Source: Trifolium pratense
Taxonomy: Eukaryota > Streptophyta > Magnoliopsida > Fabales > Fabaceae
NCBI RefSeq assembly: GCF_020283565.1
Contig: NC_060065.1
Coordinates: 22,618,409-22,682,408, forward strand
Direction of reading: 5' to 3'
DNA length: 64,000 nt
This document shows, piece after piece, positions 35,166 through 46,140 of this stretch. Below the pieces are notes generated by a model that was given only the letters and a program-made list of their open reading frames with translations, had not been told where the DNA came from and did not search any database. Positions within the stretch are counted from its first letter, which is position 1; each line of letters starts with the position of its first letter. Made by a program: the position numbers and the translations under genes.

Positions 35166-36972
35166 CAGGGACGGAACCAGAAAAAATCATTGGGGGTGGC
35201 GGAAATATTTTTAATATATACGAGTAGGTTAGGATGAATCGAATCATCGGCTTCCCTCTTCTTATTTTTTTTGGTCAAGTAAGCTTCTCTCCTTAAAGAA
35301 CGATGAAAAATATTTTCGAGTTACCATACTTCAACGGCAATTATTTTTAAAACACAATTCTAGTTCATGGCGAGAATACATTATAAAATATTATTTTTTG
35401 TTTATTGCATAAAGTAATGTAGTCAACTGAATTTTTTTAAAATAATGTAGACTAATTTGAGGACTAACAATATCACTTTTTGTTTGTCAAAAAAAACACA
35501 ATATCACTTTTTGTTAAAAAAAAAAAAATCAAAATTGAGTCTATTCTTATAAACTACAGTACAATATTATATAGAGAACCAAAATTATCATTAAAATTTA
35601 ATATGGATTAAATTTGAAAGAACATAATTTTTGAAAGGCTAAAAACATATTTAGCCTTTTTTTTCTTTTACTAAAATAAATTAGCCTTTCTCTATTATTA
35701 CTTCCAAATATGGACAGGTACTCCGTATTTAATTAAGTTAAATGCTTGATATTTTACTAAAAGAAACTAGACTCTAAGTGAATATGACAAGACTTGATGA
35801 ACAAGTGGGTTTTTTTTTTTTTTTTGACAGTAAAAAGTTTATAGCATTTCATTATTTAGAATGTTAACAATACAAGTGGGTATATCAATGAAAAGGTGGA
35901 AACTAGCTATAGAAGTGGCCACCCTTGCTAGAGCATGAGCAACCTCATTGGCTTGTCTCCTAATAAACTCAACACTAGAGTTTCTAAAATAAGTTTTGTG
36001 CAAACGAACACAATCTCTAATAACATCACCAAGCTCAGACACATTATTGTGCTTAGTATGAAAGCTTGTAACAACATTCTTGGAGTCTAGTTCAAAGTCC
36101 ACATTTTCTAGCTGCAAATCATGAACCCATTTCAGAGCGCTAAGCAAACCAAGAGCTTCACCAATATCAGTATCTGTGATGGGTGACATCCATTCAGTTT
36201 TGGCTAGAACAAATTGTCATTGATCATCTCGTATACACATTCCTATTCCAACTTTATTCTGCCGAACAGAGAACGAAGCATCTATGTTACACTTGTACCG
36301 CCCTGTATGCGGCTTTTGCCAACGAGTTTCAGTTACTTGTTGTTGCTGCATACAGTTCCGTTGCTTGTATTGTTGCGCATTACTCCAGTCCAATAATAAG
36401 TTGGTGGTTCTGTCACAAACTACATGAGTTGGTTCAATTTTATTCCTCCACACCCTATTGTTTCTTTGTTGCCAAATGCTCCATAACAACGTTGAATGCT
36501 CTGAGTTAAAGACCTGCAAAAGAGAAAAGATGATATCTGCTATATGATTGTTAGCCTGCAAGTGTTGTTGAATAACATCTCTCCATCCAAGCTTTTGCCA
36601 TATATTCTTTGCATTATTGCATAAGAAAAATAGATGAATATTATCTTCAAGCTCATCATCACAATGAACACAATTACCAGGACAATTAACACCCTTTTGG
36701 TTCAGTCGAAATTTAGTCGGAATGCAATTACTTGTTGATGAACAAGTGGGTTAGTGAGTGGATAGTACGACTAATATACCCCTCCTTTAAAAATCCAAAA
36801 GTATACACTAATATAAGTGGACCGAATGGTGCAAGGAGCAGGGTGGCAGACTATGATTTTCATTTTCAATGCAGGGGTGGCAGACTATATGTGTATATAG
36901 GGATAGTATAGGATACATATATTTGATGGGGTGGCGGCCGCCCCTTTTCAAGTGCACCTGGTTCCGTCCCTG
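35166..36972. mobile_element. hAT-type element, 1807 bp, carrying a nested L1 fragment
   Basis: Terminal inverted repeats CAGGGACGGAACCAG and its complement ending GGTTCCGTCCCTG. A perfect 8-bp target duplication ACTGTCAC (35158-35165, 36973-36980) is present. The left arm (about 25722-25740) shows the unoccupied site. No transposase is seen; apart from the L1 fragment the inside is AT-rich and non-coding. Confidence 0.9.
35812..36734 (-). pseudogene. 5'-truncated L1 LINE: zinc-binding RVT and RNase H C-terminal region
   Basis: On the minus strand the frame encodes the end of a plant L1 ORF2: a Cys/His zf-RVT segment (CVHCDDELEDNIHLFF near 36690-36620), LLWSIWQQRNNRVWRN, then the RNase H-like domain with CNIDASF and DFELDSKNVV and ending FIRRQANEVAHALARVA. 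One in-frame TGA near 36217 interrupts it, and the RT domain is missing. The poly(A) tail is the T run at 35811-35825. The 18-bp target duplication TTGATGAACAAGTGGGTT (35794-35811, 36735-36752) places the insertion inside the hAT element. Confidence 0.85.
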
Positions 36973-37351
36973 ACTGTCACGCTCTCACGCATGTTGTCAC
37001 GCACTCTCTGCCATTGTTGTACACATAGAATCGCTGCCCATTATCTCTATTTTTGGGCTTGAATCAATAGGGATTTTAGATTTGGTGGAATATAAATTAA
37101 GAATTGTGAAAATTAGGGTTTAAATTAGGCACTTCGGCCTGCAGATGTTCTGCTGTATGGATGGTGGGAGAAAAACATGTTTGTGTAAATTTGACTGTTG
37201 TTTCTCCACTTGTGAGACTAAGAGTTGGGAATTTTACTATGGGACGGGCAGCTTCAAGCAAAATAGTTAAATATGATAAAATGTGCTCTGACAATCAACA
37301 CGTTTTTTATACTGTTGGCATTTAACATTTTTGGCTTTCTGACACCAGAGG

Positions 37352-38172
37352 CAGGGGCGGACCTAGACACAAATAACTTATGGGGATACAAAAATTTAGG
37401 CACTACTTGAAAAAAAATTCATTGATAATTCAGTTGAACAACAAACAATATATGAGATTTACTAATACAACAAGTATATCCAAAAAAAGAACAACAAATC
37501 AACGAACTATAAAATTTCTTTTTTTAAAAAAAAAAACAAACATAAAAAAAACCACAAAATTTCTATTCGAATAAGAAAAAGACTATAATTGTTAAGTCAT
37601 GCATATCACTATTGTTAGAGTCTTCACAAGATTCTACCTTAGACCAAAATATATAGAACACAAAATTATACTAGCATATAATTTATTTTGATAAACTAAT
37701 TCAATTAGTTTATAACTTATTAATTTTTATATCAATTTTACTCGTATTATCTTACTTCAAAAAATAAAATATTATAATTATGTGATTTCATATTTATATT
37801 CCACTTGAATTGGTAATTTTACCCAATACTACAAACTCAATTACTTATTTACATTTTTTTGCCAAACAAAGTTAAAGTTAATTGTTATAAAATTAAACTA
37901 TATATAGCTTAAAATAATACTTTACCTATAATGAAAGACTTGAAATCATCAATAATAGACTAGAAACTAATATTTGCACTAATACTTAAACTAATATATG
38001 TACAAGGGACTTACAGTTATCAATAATAAACTCTAAACTAATATTTACATTAATATTTGTACGAATATATATACAAAATGACTTAAAATTATTTATAAAA
38101 TATTTATTTATTTATTTTAGGAAAAAATCGGGCTGGGCTGGTGTGGCTATACCTTGAAGAGGTCCGCCCCTG
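37352..38172. mobile_element. Non-autonomous hAT-type element, 821 bp
   Basis: Ends CAGGGGCGGACCTAG and GAGGTCCGCCCCTG are inverted repeats. The 8-bp flanks are ACCAGAGG (37344-37351) and ACCAAAGG (38173-38180), one mismatch. The left host arm has the uninterrupted site near 25330-25345. The interior is AT-rich without a transposase. Confidence 0.85.
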
Positions 38173-38995
38173 ACCAAAGGCGGTAGACCTTTTGAAAATA
38201 GTTCAAAGGAGTCATGCATAGTAATGTTGTGTCGCTATATATATATATATATATACTTTTCAATTGAGAAAATAGAAATTCAAACGGAGCCATAAATTCT
38301 AAAATAATTATAATTATATCCAAACGGTAACGTTATACAGTAGTCTTATATAAAATCCATAACAGTATTATAAAATTAAAATCCAAATGGGGCTATATAT
38401 TGTAAAATGATTATGCCCTTTTACATCCCAACGGCTATACAACTATTCCTTCCCTAGCCTTTTAGTCAAGAAAAAACTATTCCTTCCCGTTACTCATAAA
38501 TCATATAATCATTTTGTCACCTCATTGGCAACGGTCCAATTTCCATATCAATATATATAGCAAATAGACATAGACCCAAGAAAATCACAAAAACATACAC
38601 TAGACATATTAACTACAACATATATAGTCAATATAGCTTAATTAGCTTACTACAATTGTAGTATACCGTTACCATTCTTTTTCAATTCTTTCATTTAGAT
38701 AGCTCAGTTGAGCAATACCAGAAAAAGAAAGAGGAAGAACAACAAGGAGGAGGAGGATGGTCGAGGTTATTGTGGACGAAGGATCCTAGACGTCTGACTA
38801 AGGAGTACAAGGAGTATCAGATATACAATTAGCACTTGCAAACAATTGAGAATGTGAGTGTTGCTTTTTTTTTCTTCCTATTATTATTAGAGCAAACAAA
38901 TATTTTAGTGAGATGCTTTCAACCTTTTCATAATTTGTAAACATGTCTTTAATGTCTATTTTGTTAATAATTTTTATGAATTAAATTGATTAACG

Positions 38996-38998
<3 letters not shown>

Positions 38999-39051
<53 letters not shown>
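38999..39051. repeat. (AT)n microsatellite, about 53 bp, between host arm and EPRV-A
   Basis: An AT run directly follows ...ATTGATTAACGAAA, the mirror of the host edge at 24524. Viral sequence begins within a few bases of its end; the A ORF1 start codon lies 15 bp downstream. Confidence 0.95.
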
Positions 39052-39055
<4 letters not shown>

Positions 39056-39065
39056 TAATTCAGAG

Positions 39066-42000
39066 ATGTCTCGGTTACTGAATAGGGCTTGGAGCAGTGT
39101 TAGTGGTAGAAGTAGTAGGTCTAACAGAACTTTAGTCCCGCCTACTTCCTCAGGTACTGAAACAACATTAAACCAAGATACTTTTCAAAATCAAGAATTA
39201 GAAGTACAAGAAATGGAAAATAAACTAATTAATTGGAATATGCCAGAGATTAAGTTAAATGAAGTTTATAAGATTAGTACCTTCGATTTTAAAAGTCAAA
39301 AAATTATACATACTCTAGAACAAGCTAGAAATGTAAAGAATAAACAAGAAACTTTTACGTTATTAGATAAAAAACTATTAGACCAACATTATAAAGATGG
39401 ATTCAGATACATCCACTTGGGACTAGTTCAAGTGGCAGTAAAACCCTTACATAAACTAGGATTAAATTCACCCATATTACTAATTTTACGAGATTCTAGA
39501 ATTAGAGACTTTCATGACTCTGTTATAGCCATGTTAGAATCTAATCTTAATGATGGTCCTGTTTATTTTAATTGTTACCCAAATTACTCGATGAGTTTAA
39601 ATGATGAGATTACAAGTTCATCTTTAGTCATCTGCGTCCAACATCAAAATGATAACTTTACAGAAGGAATATCTAATGTAGATATTATTACTAGAATAAC
39701 CTATAAGGTTACCAATGTTAACTACAATTATAAATCTTTAAGATCTACACCTAGAAATGAAACCTGTATTATAGAAGCTAATCTAAAGAAATCCTGTATA
39801 ATTACCCCGAAAATATTAACCATTTCAGAATTAAAGGAGAAAATTCCAGAAGAGTGGATAATAGAAAATACTACGCAACCGGAAAAACTAGAATCAAGAT
39901 CTATTAGAGATATTATTACTGATCAAGATGGAAACATTAGAATTAGAATGAATAGAAGTCAATCGTTTAGATACAATCAGTCGCCAAGCATAGGATCTTC
40001 CTCTGCTAGACGTTCTGTAGACTCCACAATTAGATTAAACTTAGCAGGAGTAAATTTTGCTCCAACAATACCACAACCCATTTATCAGGAGAGAATCAGT
40101 AGATCTCCTTCACCTACTGAATCTCAAATATTAGGGATGATTAAAGCAGAAGAACCTTTTGAAATTGATAAAGCTTGGATTAGAGAAGAATTTTTAGCTG
40201 ATTATAATAAAGAAAAACGTAAATGGTATTTTGATACCTTTCCGGAAGAAGAAAGAAGTTTATATTTAAAATTATTTTATCAATTCTTAGAACATCATGA
40301 AGTGAATATTTACTTCTTTACATGGTTTGAATTATACTGTTTAGATAATAACATACTAAATCCTTATGCTAAAAAATTATTTTTAAATACTAAAACTAGA
40401 CTAAGTATTAAATGGAAAACGTCAAGGAAAGAGATAGTTGAAGCTATTCATCCTCCTCTTGAAGCCATTAAAATTACGCCACCTAAAGAAAACATCGAAA
40501 TAGAAGCCTCGCCTTTTAAAGTTATAATTAACTCTACAGAACAAAAGAAAGATATAAATAATATTCATAGTCAGCTAAATTACACTAATCAAATACTACA
40601 CACCATGACGCAACAATTAGATAGAGTAGAACAATTTTTACCAGAAACTTTAGAAACTAAAGTATCTGACCCTACTAGGCCAATCTATCATTATAATATA
40701 CCTACAGATAAAGAAATTAAAGATTTGACTCTAGGCTTTAATCCAGAACAGAAATTAGATGAATTAGTAGATAGATTAAAAGTCTTAAATATAGGATCGA
40801 CATCAGAAGTTAAAATTAACACTCTATCGTTTGGAAATGAAGAAGAGAATATTATTTCTCGTTTAGACAAAGCCCCTCGGCCTAAAACTCGAAATTATTA
40901 TCCTAGGCCTTCCTTTGCTGATGTTCAGTTTGAGGAAAGAAATAGTTTCATCGGAGATAGTTACTCCGGAGACTGTATTATAGAGTGGAACATAGATGGT
41001 GCATCTGAACAACACATATTAAATATTATTCAAAACATGACCATGGCAGCTACTGCCTTCAAGATTAAAAAGAATTCAGATAGAAAAACAAAAGATATGC
41101 TAGTAATGAGATTTACAGGTCAATTAAAAGGTTGGTGGGATAATATCCTCAGTGAGGAAGATAAGTTAAAAATTGATTCAGCTGTTAAATTAGAAACAAA
41201 TGAAGAAATTTGTGTTACAACCCTATTATATGCGATAACTAAGTTTTTTATAGGAGAACCTTTAAAATTACAACAAAGAGCATCTGATCAATTATTAAAT
41301 CTTTATTGCCCAACCATGTCAGATTACCGTTGGTATAAAGATATGTTTCTTTCTAAGTTATGTCTGCGTCCTGATGGAGCGGCCATTTATTGGAAAGAGA
41401 GATTTATTAGTGGATTACCTAGATTATTTGCAGAAAAAGTTAAAAGTAATATTAGACAAAACTACAACAGAGAGATACCTTTTAACTCATTAACTATGGG
41501 AGAAATATCAAATTATATTGTTGAAACTGGATTACAAATCTGTACTGATTATAAGATACAAAATAAGATTAAAAATGAGAAAGCAAATAATAAAAGAGAA
41601 ATGGGATCGTTCTGCGAACAATACGGTGCTACCCCCATAAGAGCTCCTAGTAATCCTAAGAGTAAAAAGAAAGCTTTTAATAAAAATAAGAAAAATCTTA
41701 AAAAATATTATAAGAAAGATAATTACCAAAAAGAAAATTATCAAGAAAAAAGAAAGTTTTATAAGAATTTAAGAAAAAAGAAAGGTAGAAACTCTTACCA
41801 GAAAAATAGTAACAAAAATAAAGACATTAAGTGTTATAAATGTGGTCGATTTGGTCATTACGCCAATGACTGCAAAGTTAAAGAAAAAATTCAACAAATT
41901 AGTGATTTAAATATATCAGAAGAATTAAAAAACAATTTAATTCGTACTTTAGAAAATATAATGCTATTATCAGATGACGATTTCTCTTTGTCTAGTGAAT

Positions 42001-44471
42001 CTGAAGTTGAAGAGATTAACAATTTAATTGAAAGTAGTGAATCTAGCGAAGAAGAAACAGAAGATTGCTTAGGTATAGATTTTTGTAACTGTAATAATTG
42101 CATTAAAAGCATTAATGTTTTAACTAATCACCAAGCTAATACCTTAATAGGAATTTTAGACAAAATGGAAGAATCTGAAAGTAAACAAGCTTTTATGAGG
42201 CAGATTAAAGACATAATCGACGATAATGAGATAGAAAAGAAAGAATTACATAAATTAGAATTTAAAGATGTTATGGAACTCTTTAAGAAACCCTCTCAGA
42301 ATCCCATAACCTTAAAAGATTTACAAGAGGAAATTAAAATCCTTAAAAAAGAAATTCAATCATTAAAAAATAGAGATGATGAATTGGAAGTTAAAATTCT
42401 AGAGTTACAAGGAACTTTAATTATTCAAGAACAGAATAGGCTACGAACTATTATTCCTCTTCCTTCTTCTAGTAAGAACGAAGAAGAAGAAATCTATATT
42501 AATAAAATAGAGAAAATGATTTCTCACAAATGGTATACAAAGATTAATTTAATAATCAAAGATACGGCTTATGGATTTACTGCATTAGTAGATTCTGGAG
42601 CAGATTTAAACTGCATACAAGAAGGATTAATACCTACCCAATTCTACGAAAAAACTAAAGAATCATTACGAGGAGCCAATGGTAATAGATTACAAGTTTC
42701 GTATAAGTTATCTAACGCTAAAGTTTGTAAAGATAAAATATGTTACATAACCTCCTTTCTATTAGTTAGAAATATTACAGAAGAAATTATATTAGGAACA
42801 CCTTTCTTAACTTTACTTTACCCTTTTAAAGTAAATGAGAATGGTATAACTACTTCAATATTAGGTAGAGAAATTAATTTTGAATTTTTAGATAAACCAA
42901 AAATTAGAGATTTAAACTCTGTCAAAGGAAAAGCTATATCTCGAATTAATTTAATAAATAAAAAGAAAAAGCAAATTAATTTTATTAATAAAGAAATACA
43001 TTTTAAGCGAATAGAAGAACAGTTAGAAACCCCAGTTATTAAAGAAAAGATTGGTCATGTATTAGAAAAATTTAAAAAGGATCTTTGTTCAGAACAACCC
43101 AATGCGTTCTGGAAAAGAAAAGTACACACTGTTTCTTTACCTTATGAACAAGATTTTAAAGAAGTTAATATACCAACTAAGGCTCGCCCAATACAAATGA
43201 ATCAAGAACACCTTAACTACTGTAAAAAGGAAATACAAGAATATTTAGATAAATGTTTAATCAGGCCAAGTAAATCTCCTTGGAGTTGCTCGGCATTTTA
43301 TGTGTTTAATGCTTCAGAATTAGAACGAGGAAGTCCTCGGTTAGTAATAAATTATAAACCTTTAAACAAAGCATTAAAATGGATTAGGTATCCTATACCT
43401 AATAAAAAAGATTTAATTAATAGATTACATAATAAAAGTATTTACTCAAAATTTGATTTAAAATCAGGATATTATCAAATCCAATTAGAGGAAAAGGATA
43501 AATATAAAACGGCATTTGTAGTACCGTTTGGTCATTATGAATGGAACGTCATGCCTTTAGGACTAAAGAATGCTCCCTCAGAATTTCAAAACATAATGAA
43601 CACTATATTTAATAAATACTCAGACTTTACTATAGTATACTTAGACGATATATTGGTCTTTTCAGAATCTATTAATCAACATTTTCACCATATAGAATTA
43701 TTTTATCAAATCATTAAAAATAATGGATTAGTATTATCTGAGAAAAAATTAAAAATATATCAGTCAAAAATTAGATTTTTAGGTTTCGACATAACAAAAG
43801 GGATGTACACCTCGATTAGTAGGTCATTAGAATTTGTTAGTAAATTTCCTAATGAATTAAAAGATAAAACTCAATTACAGAGATTTCTAGGATGTGTTAA
43901 TTATGTGTCAGATTTTATCCCTAACCTTAGAACTATATGTATCCCCTTGTTTAAAAGACTTAGGAAAAATCCACCTCCTTGGGATGATACCATGACTCGG
44001 AGTATATTACAATTAAAGGAAATAGTGAAAAAATTACCCTGTTTAGGAATACCAGATCCTATAGCTAAACTAATAGTAGAAACTGATGCCTCTGATCTTG
44101 GATTCGGAGGAATTTTAAAACAAATACTACCGGGCATGGATAAGGAACAAGTAGTCAGATATTATTCTGGGACTTGGAACCCAGCCCAATTAAACTATAG
44201 TACAATTAAAAAAGAAATTCTATCAATTGTTTTATGCATTACAAAATTTCAAGATGATTTGTTTTCTAAGAAATTTTTATTAAAAACTGATTGTAAGGCT
44301 GCAACCAGTGTTTTACAAAAAGATGTAAAAAATTTAGTTTCAAAACATATTTTTGCTAGATGGCAATCATTACTCTCCTGTTTTGATTTCGAAATTGAGC
44401 ATATACAGGGAATTAAGAATTCCTTGCCAGACTTTTTAACAAGAGAATTTCTGCAGGGAAAACATGAGTAA
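39066..44471 (+). CDS. EPRV-A ORF1 polyprotein (MP-CP-AP-RT-RNase H), intact frame, 1801 aa
   Basis: Domains in order: 30K-superfamily movement protein (residues ~60-260, with NLNDGPVYFNCYPNYSM at ~160-176); coat protein (~340-1100) with Lys-rich basic stretch then CCHC knuckle CYKCGRFGHYANDC from residue 923 and an acidic Ser/Glu stretch; retropepsin-like protease DSGAD at 1176-1180; reverse transcriptase with YLDD at 1525-1528; RNase H with its first Asp at 1674 (VETDASD) and the C-terminal DFLTREF. No stop or frameshift. The 1801-residue length suits a caulimovirid polyprotein of this type. Compared with copy B there are a few substitutions, some at conserved glycines (DKCLIRP for DKGLIRP, MRFTG for MGFTG). 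Expression is doubtful: no leader, and the AT tract is 15 bp upstream. The stop overlaps the ORF2 start by 8 nt. Confidence 0.92.
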   Translation: MSRLLNRAWSSVSGRSSRSNRTLVPPTSSGTETTLNQDTFQNQELEVQEMENKLINWNMPEIKLNEVYKISTFDFKSQKIIHTLEQARNVKNKQETFTLLDKKLLDQHYKDGFRYIHLGLVQVAVKPLHKLGLNSPILLILRDSRIRDFHDSVIAMLESNLNDGPVYFNCYPNYSMSLNDEITSSSLVICVQHQNDNFTEGISNVDIITRITYKVTNVNYNYKSLRSTPRNETCIIEANLKKSCIITPKILTISELKEKIPEEWIIENTTQPEKLESRSIRDIITDQDGNIRIRMNRSQSFRYNQSPSIGSSSARRSVDSTIRLNLAGVNFAPTIPQPIYQERISRSPSPTESQILGMIKAEEPFEIDKAWIREEFLADYNKEKRKWYFDTFPEEERSLYLKLFYQFLEHHEVNIYFFTWFELYCLDNNILNPYAKKLFLNTKTRLSIKWKTSRKEIVEAIHPPLEAIKITPPKENIEIEASPFKVIINSTEQKKDINNIHSQLNYTNQILHTMTQQLDRVEQFLPETLETKVSDPTRPIYHYNIPTDKEIKDLTLGFNPEQKLDELVDRLKVLNIGSTSEVKINTLSFGNEEENIISRLDKAPRPKTRNYYPRPSFADVQFEERNSFIGDSYSGDCIIEWNIDGASEQHILNIIQNMTMAATAFKIKKNSDRKTKDMLVMRFTGQLKGWWDNILSEEDKLKIDSAVKLETNEEICVTTLLYAITKFFIGEPLKLQQRASDQLLNLYCPTMSDYRWYKDMFLSKLCLRPDGAAIYWKERFISGLPRLFAEKVKSNIRQNYNREIPFNSLTMGEISNYIVETGLQICTDYKIQNKIKNEKANNKREMGSFCEQYGATPIRAPSNPKSKKKAFNKNKKNLKKYYKKDNYQKENYQEKRKFYKNLRKKKGRNSYQKNSNKNKDIKCYKCGRFGHYANDCKVKEKIQQISDLNISEELKNNLIRTLENIMLLSDDDFSLSSESEVEEINNLIESSESSEEETEDCLGIDFCNCNNCIKSINVLTNHQANTLIGILDKMEESESKQAFMRQIKDIIDDNEIEKKELHKLEFKDVMELFKKPSQNPITLKDLQEEIKILKKEIQSLKNRDDELEVKILELQGTLIIQEQNRLRTIIPLPSSSKNEEEEIYINKIEKMISHKWYTKINLIIKDTAYGFTALVDSGADLNCIQEGLIPTQFYEKTKESLRGANGNRLQVSYKLSNAKVCKDKICYITSFLLVRNITEEIILGTPFLTLLYPFKVNENGITTSILGREINFEFLDKPKIRDLNSVKGKAISRINLINKKKKQINFINKEIHFKRIEEQLETPVIKEKIGHVLEKFKKDLCSEQPNAFWKRKVHTVSLPYEQDFKEVNIPTKARPIQMNQEHLNYCKKEIQEYLDKCLIRPSKSPWSCSAFYVFNASELERGSPRLVINYKPLNKALKWIRYPIPNKKDLINRLHNKSIYSKFDLKSGYYQIQLEEKDKYKTAFVVPFGHYEWNVMPLGLKNAPSEFQNIMNTIFNKYSDFTIVYLDDILVFSESINQHFHHIELFYQIIKNNGLVLSEKKLKIYQSKIRFLGFDITKGMYTSISRSLEFVSKFPNELKDKTQLQRFLGCVNYVSDFIPNLRTICIPLFKRLRKNPPPWDDTMTRSILQLKEIVKKLPCLGIPDPIAKLIVETDASDLGFGGILKQILPGMDKEQVVRYYSGTWNPAQLNYSTIKKEILSIVLCITKFQDDLFSKKFLLKTDCKAATSVLQKDVKNLVSKHIFARWQSLLSCFDFEIEHIQGIKNSLPDFLTREFLQGKHE

Positions 44472-45702
44472 AGAAAAATCAGATCCTCGAGATAATTATG
44501 GACCCCCGAAGGTAACTAATAAAGAATTAGTTTTAGGATCTTCATCACCCTCTTACTTGAATAAAATTATGTCTAGTCCCCAATCCATTACATCAAAAAT
44601 TAGTCCTCAACCAGGAATTAGACCTTGTCTAATATCCCCATTACACTTTTCTGCCCAACTTGCTAGTCCTTCTCCTCAAAAACTTCGACCATCTAAATTA
44701 GCTTATTATTCGCCCCCTGAAACTACTCCAAAATCCTCTTTCATTACCAAAAAACAGATTACACCAATTCTACCACTAGAACCTTCTTATTGCCCAGCAA
44801 GTTCTTCATTACTTCAAATAGTGTCAAAAATATTACCTCCTGGATTCTTCTATTTACCAGAAGATTCAAATCTTTTCAAAACAAGAAAATATTTCGAATT
44901 TATTCTAGTAGATACAGACTCTATAACTCTAACCCATCATTACGACCCAAAAGACTCAAATAAAATTACCTTCTCTAAATTCAAGATTAATAAAGTTTTG
45001 TCTCCAGCCGACTGGAGTCAGCCTCCTCACAAAGAGAAAGCATTAAGCAGGACTTTTGTCCCACAATGTTACAATTATTTTGATTATATGAAAGCTTGGT
45101 ATCATTTTTTGGATATTGAACCCTTTAATCATACTTGGTTTATATGGTTCAACAAAAATATATCAATTAGTTTCCCAAACTGGTTCGTAGAATGGTTTTA
45201 CACCATTGGACCGATTGTGGAAAATTTACCAGATTTTGCTCAGGAAGCCTTTAATGTTTTTAAGGAAGTTACTACCTGCCCACAATACAAAGCTCTGCTT
45301 TGTTTTTGTGCAGTTTTTGGAATTACATGGATCACTTCATGGACCTTGTCCACAGCACCATTATGGGAAGAACCCATGCCACAACAATTAATTAAAAAGT
45401 ACTCAGTTAAATGGTGGAGTAAGTTCAATCCGGAATTAATCTCTCCAGCTAGATTAAACGCTTGGTTTTCAGCTAATCCTAGTCTTTGCAAAGAATCTCA
45501 AGCATCATTACCTGGTCCCGTTGAGTTTTCAGCATTACAACCACCGTTATTGGATTCATTAAAAAACATTACCAATCCTCAGGAGTTTATGGAAAAATTA
45601 AAGGAAGCAATGTCAGTCTTGTCAGATAACGATAGCACTAGCATTACGAGCATCACAGATAATCAAAATGAAGACGACTGCTACGGAGTAATGGATCTCT
45701 AA
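44464..45702 (+). CDS. EPRV-A ORF2, unknown function, 412 aa, intact
   Basis: It begins ATGAGTAAAG inside the end of ORF1 (8-nt overlap). The first ~110 residues are Ser/Pro-rich. The centre is rich in aromatic residues (HTWFIWFNKN, FPNWFVEWFYTIGP, WITSWTL, VKWWSKFNPEL). The C-terminus is acidic and ends DDCYGVMDL, like the B protein's DDCYGIIDL. No motif of known enzymes is visible. It lacks 11 residues (33 bp, in frame) present near residue 27 of the copy B protein. The ORF2 of this virus group has no assigned role that I know of; by position it could serve as translation transactivator, inclusion-body or assembly protein, but this is speculation. Confidence 0.85.
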   Translation: MSKEKSDPRDNYGPPKVTNKELVLGSSSPSYLNKIMSSPQSITSKISPQPGIRPCLISPLHFSAQLASPSPQKLRPSKLAYYSPPETTPKSSFITKKQITPILPLEPSYCPASSSLLQIVSKILPPGFFYLPEDSNLFKTRKYFEFILVDTDSITLTHHYDPKDSNKITFSKFKINKVLSPADWSQPPHKEKALSRTFVPQCYNYFDYMKAWYHFLDIEPFNHTWFIWFNKNISISFPNWFVEWFYTIGPIVENLPDFAQEAFNVFKEVTTCPQYKALLCFCAVFGITWITSWTLSTAPLWEEPMPQQLIKKYSVKWWSKFNPELISPARLNAWFSANPSLCKESQASLPGPVEFSALQPPLLDSLKNITNPQEFMEKLKEAMSVLSDNDSTSITSITDNQNEDDCYGVMDL

Positions 45703-45926
45703 AGATTTTTGGAATTATTGCTTGAATTATTAAAAAATCTGCTTTTAGGAAATTATTGAAGGAATCTACTTTCGGTGGATAGGCCCCCTCTGGGAATAGT
45801 AGTCTGCCACCTTTTTCTTTGTCATTTTCGAATTATTGTTGTTAAAATTATTAGTTTACTTTACAGCTGTTATAGAATTATTGTATGTAATTTATTAAAT
45901 GTTGAAGTCCGAACTCATCCTTCTCC

Positions 45927-46034
45927 TATAAAAGGATGTTTAGTTCGCTTAAGAAGGCATGCAAACATTTTCGGAAGTCAGAAACTTAAGAAGTTTGCTT
46001 GCCTCTAGAATTGTAAGAATACTTTATGAATAAA
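45927..46034 (+). promoter_or_regulatory. EPRV-A promoter and polyadenylation signal, copy A
   Basis: CCTATAAAAGGA with TATAAAA at 45927-45933; AATAAA at 46029-46034. Arrangement as in lineage B. It points across the palindrome centre (46192) into copy B. 45703-45926 is intergenic viral sequence without a gene. Confidence 0.65.
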
Positions 46035-46140
46035 ATGTTTTTAAATAATTTCTTCTTTTATCTTTACGTTATTAAATTTATTGTATTAATTATTGATGAC
46101 TTTACTATATTTATTAATCTTTTGCCTATATTTTCATCAT

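Larger units (their letters stand above)
28368..38998. repeat. Host inverted repeat, right arm (with nested insertions)
   Basis: The reverse complement of 24524-26605, expanded to 10.6 kb by insertions: a Helitron block (28957-33843), a MULE (33959-34630), a local duplication, a hAT with an L1 inside (35166-36972) and a second hAT (37352-38172). The left arm gives the empty site for both hATs. The outer end abuts an (AT)n tract like the left arm. Parts not covered by insertions (for example 36973-37343 and 38181-38998) contain no gene. Confidence 0.85.
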
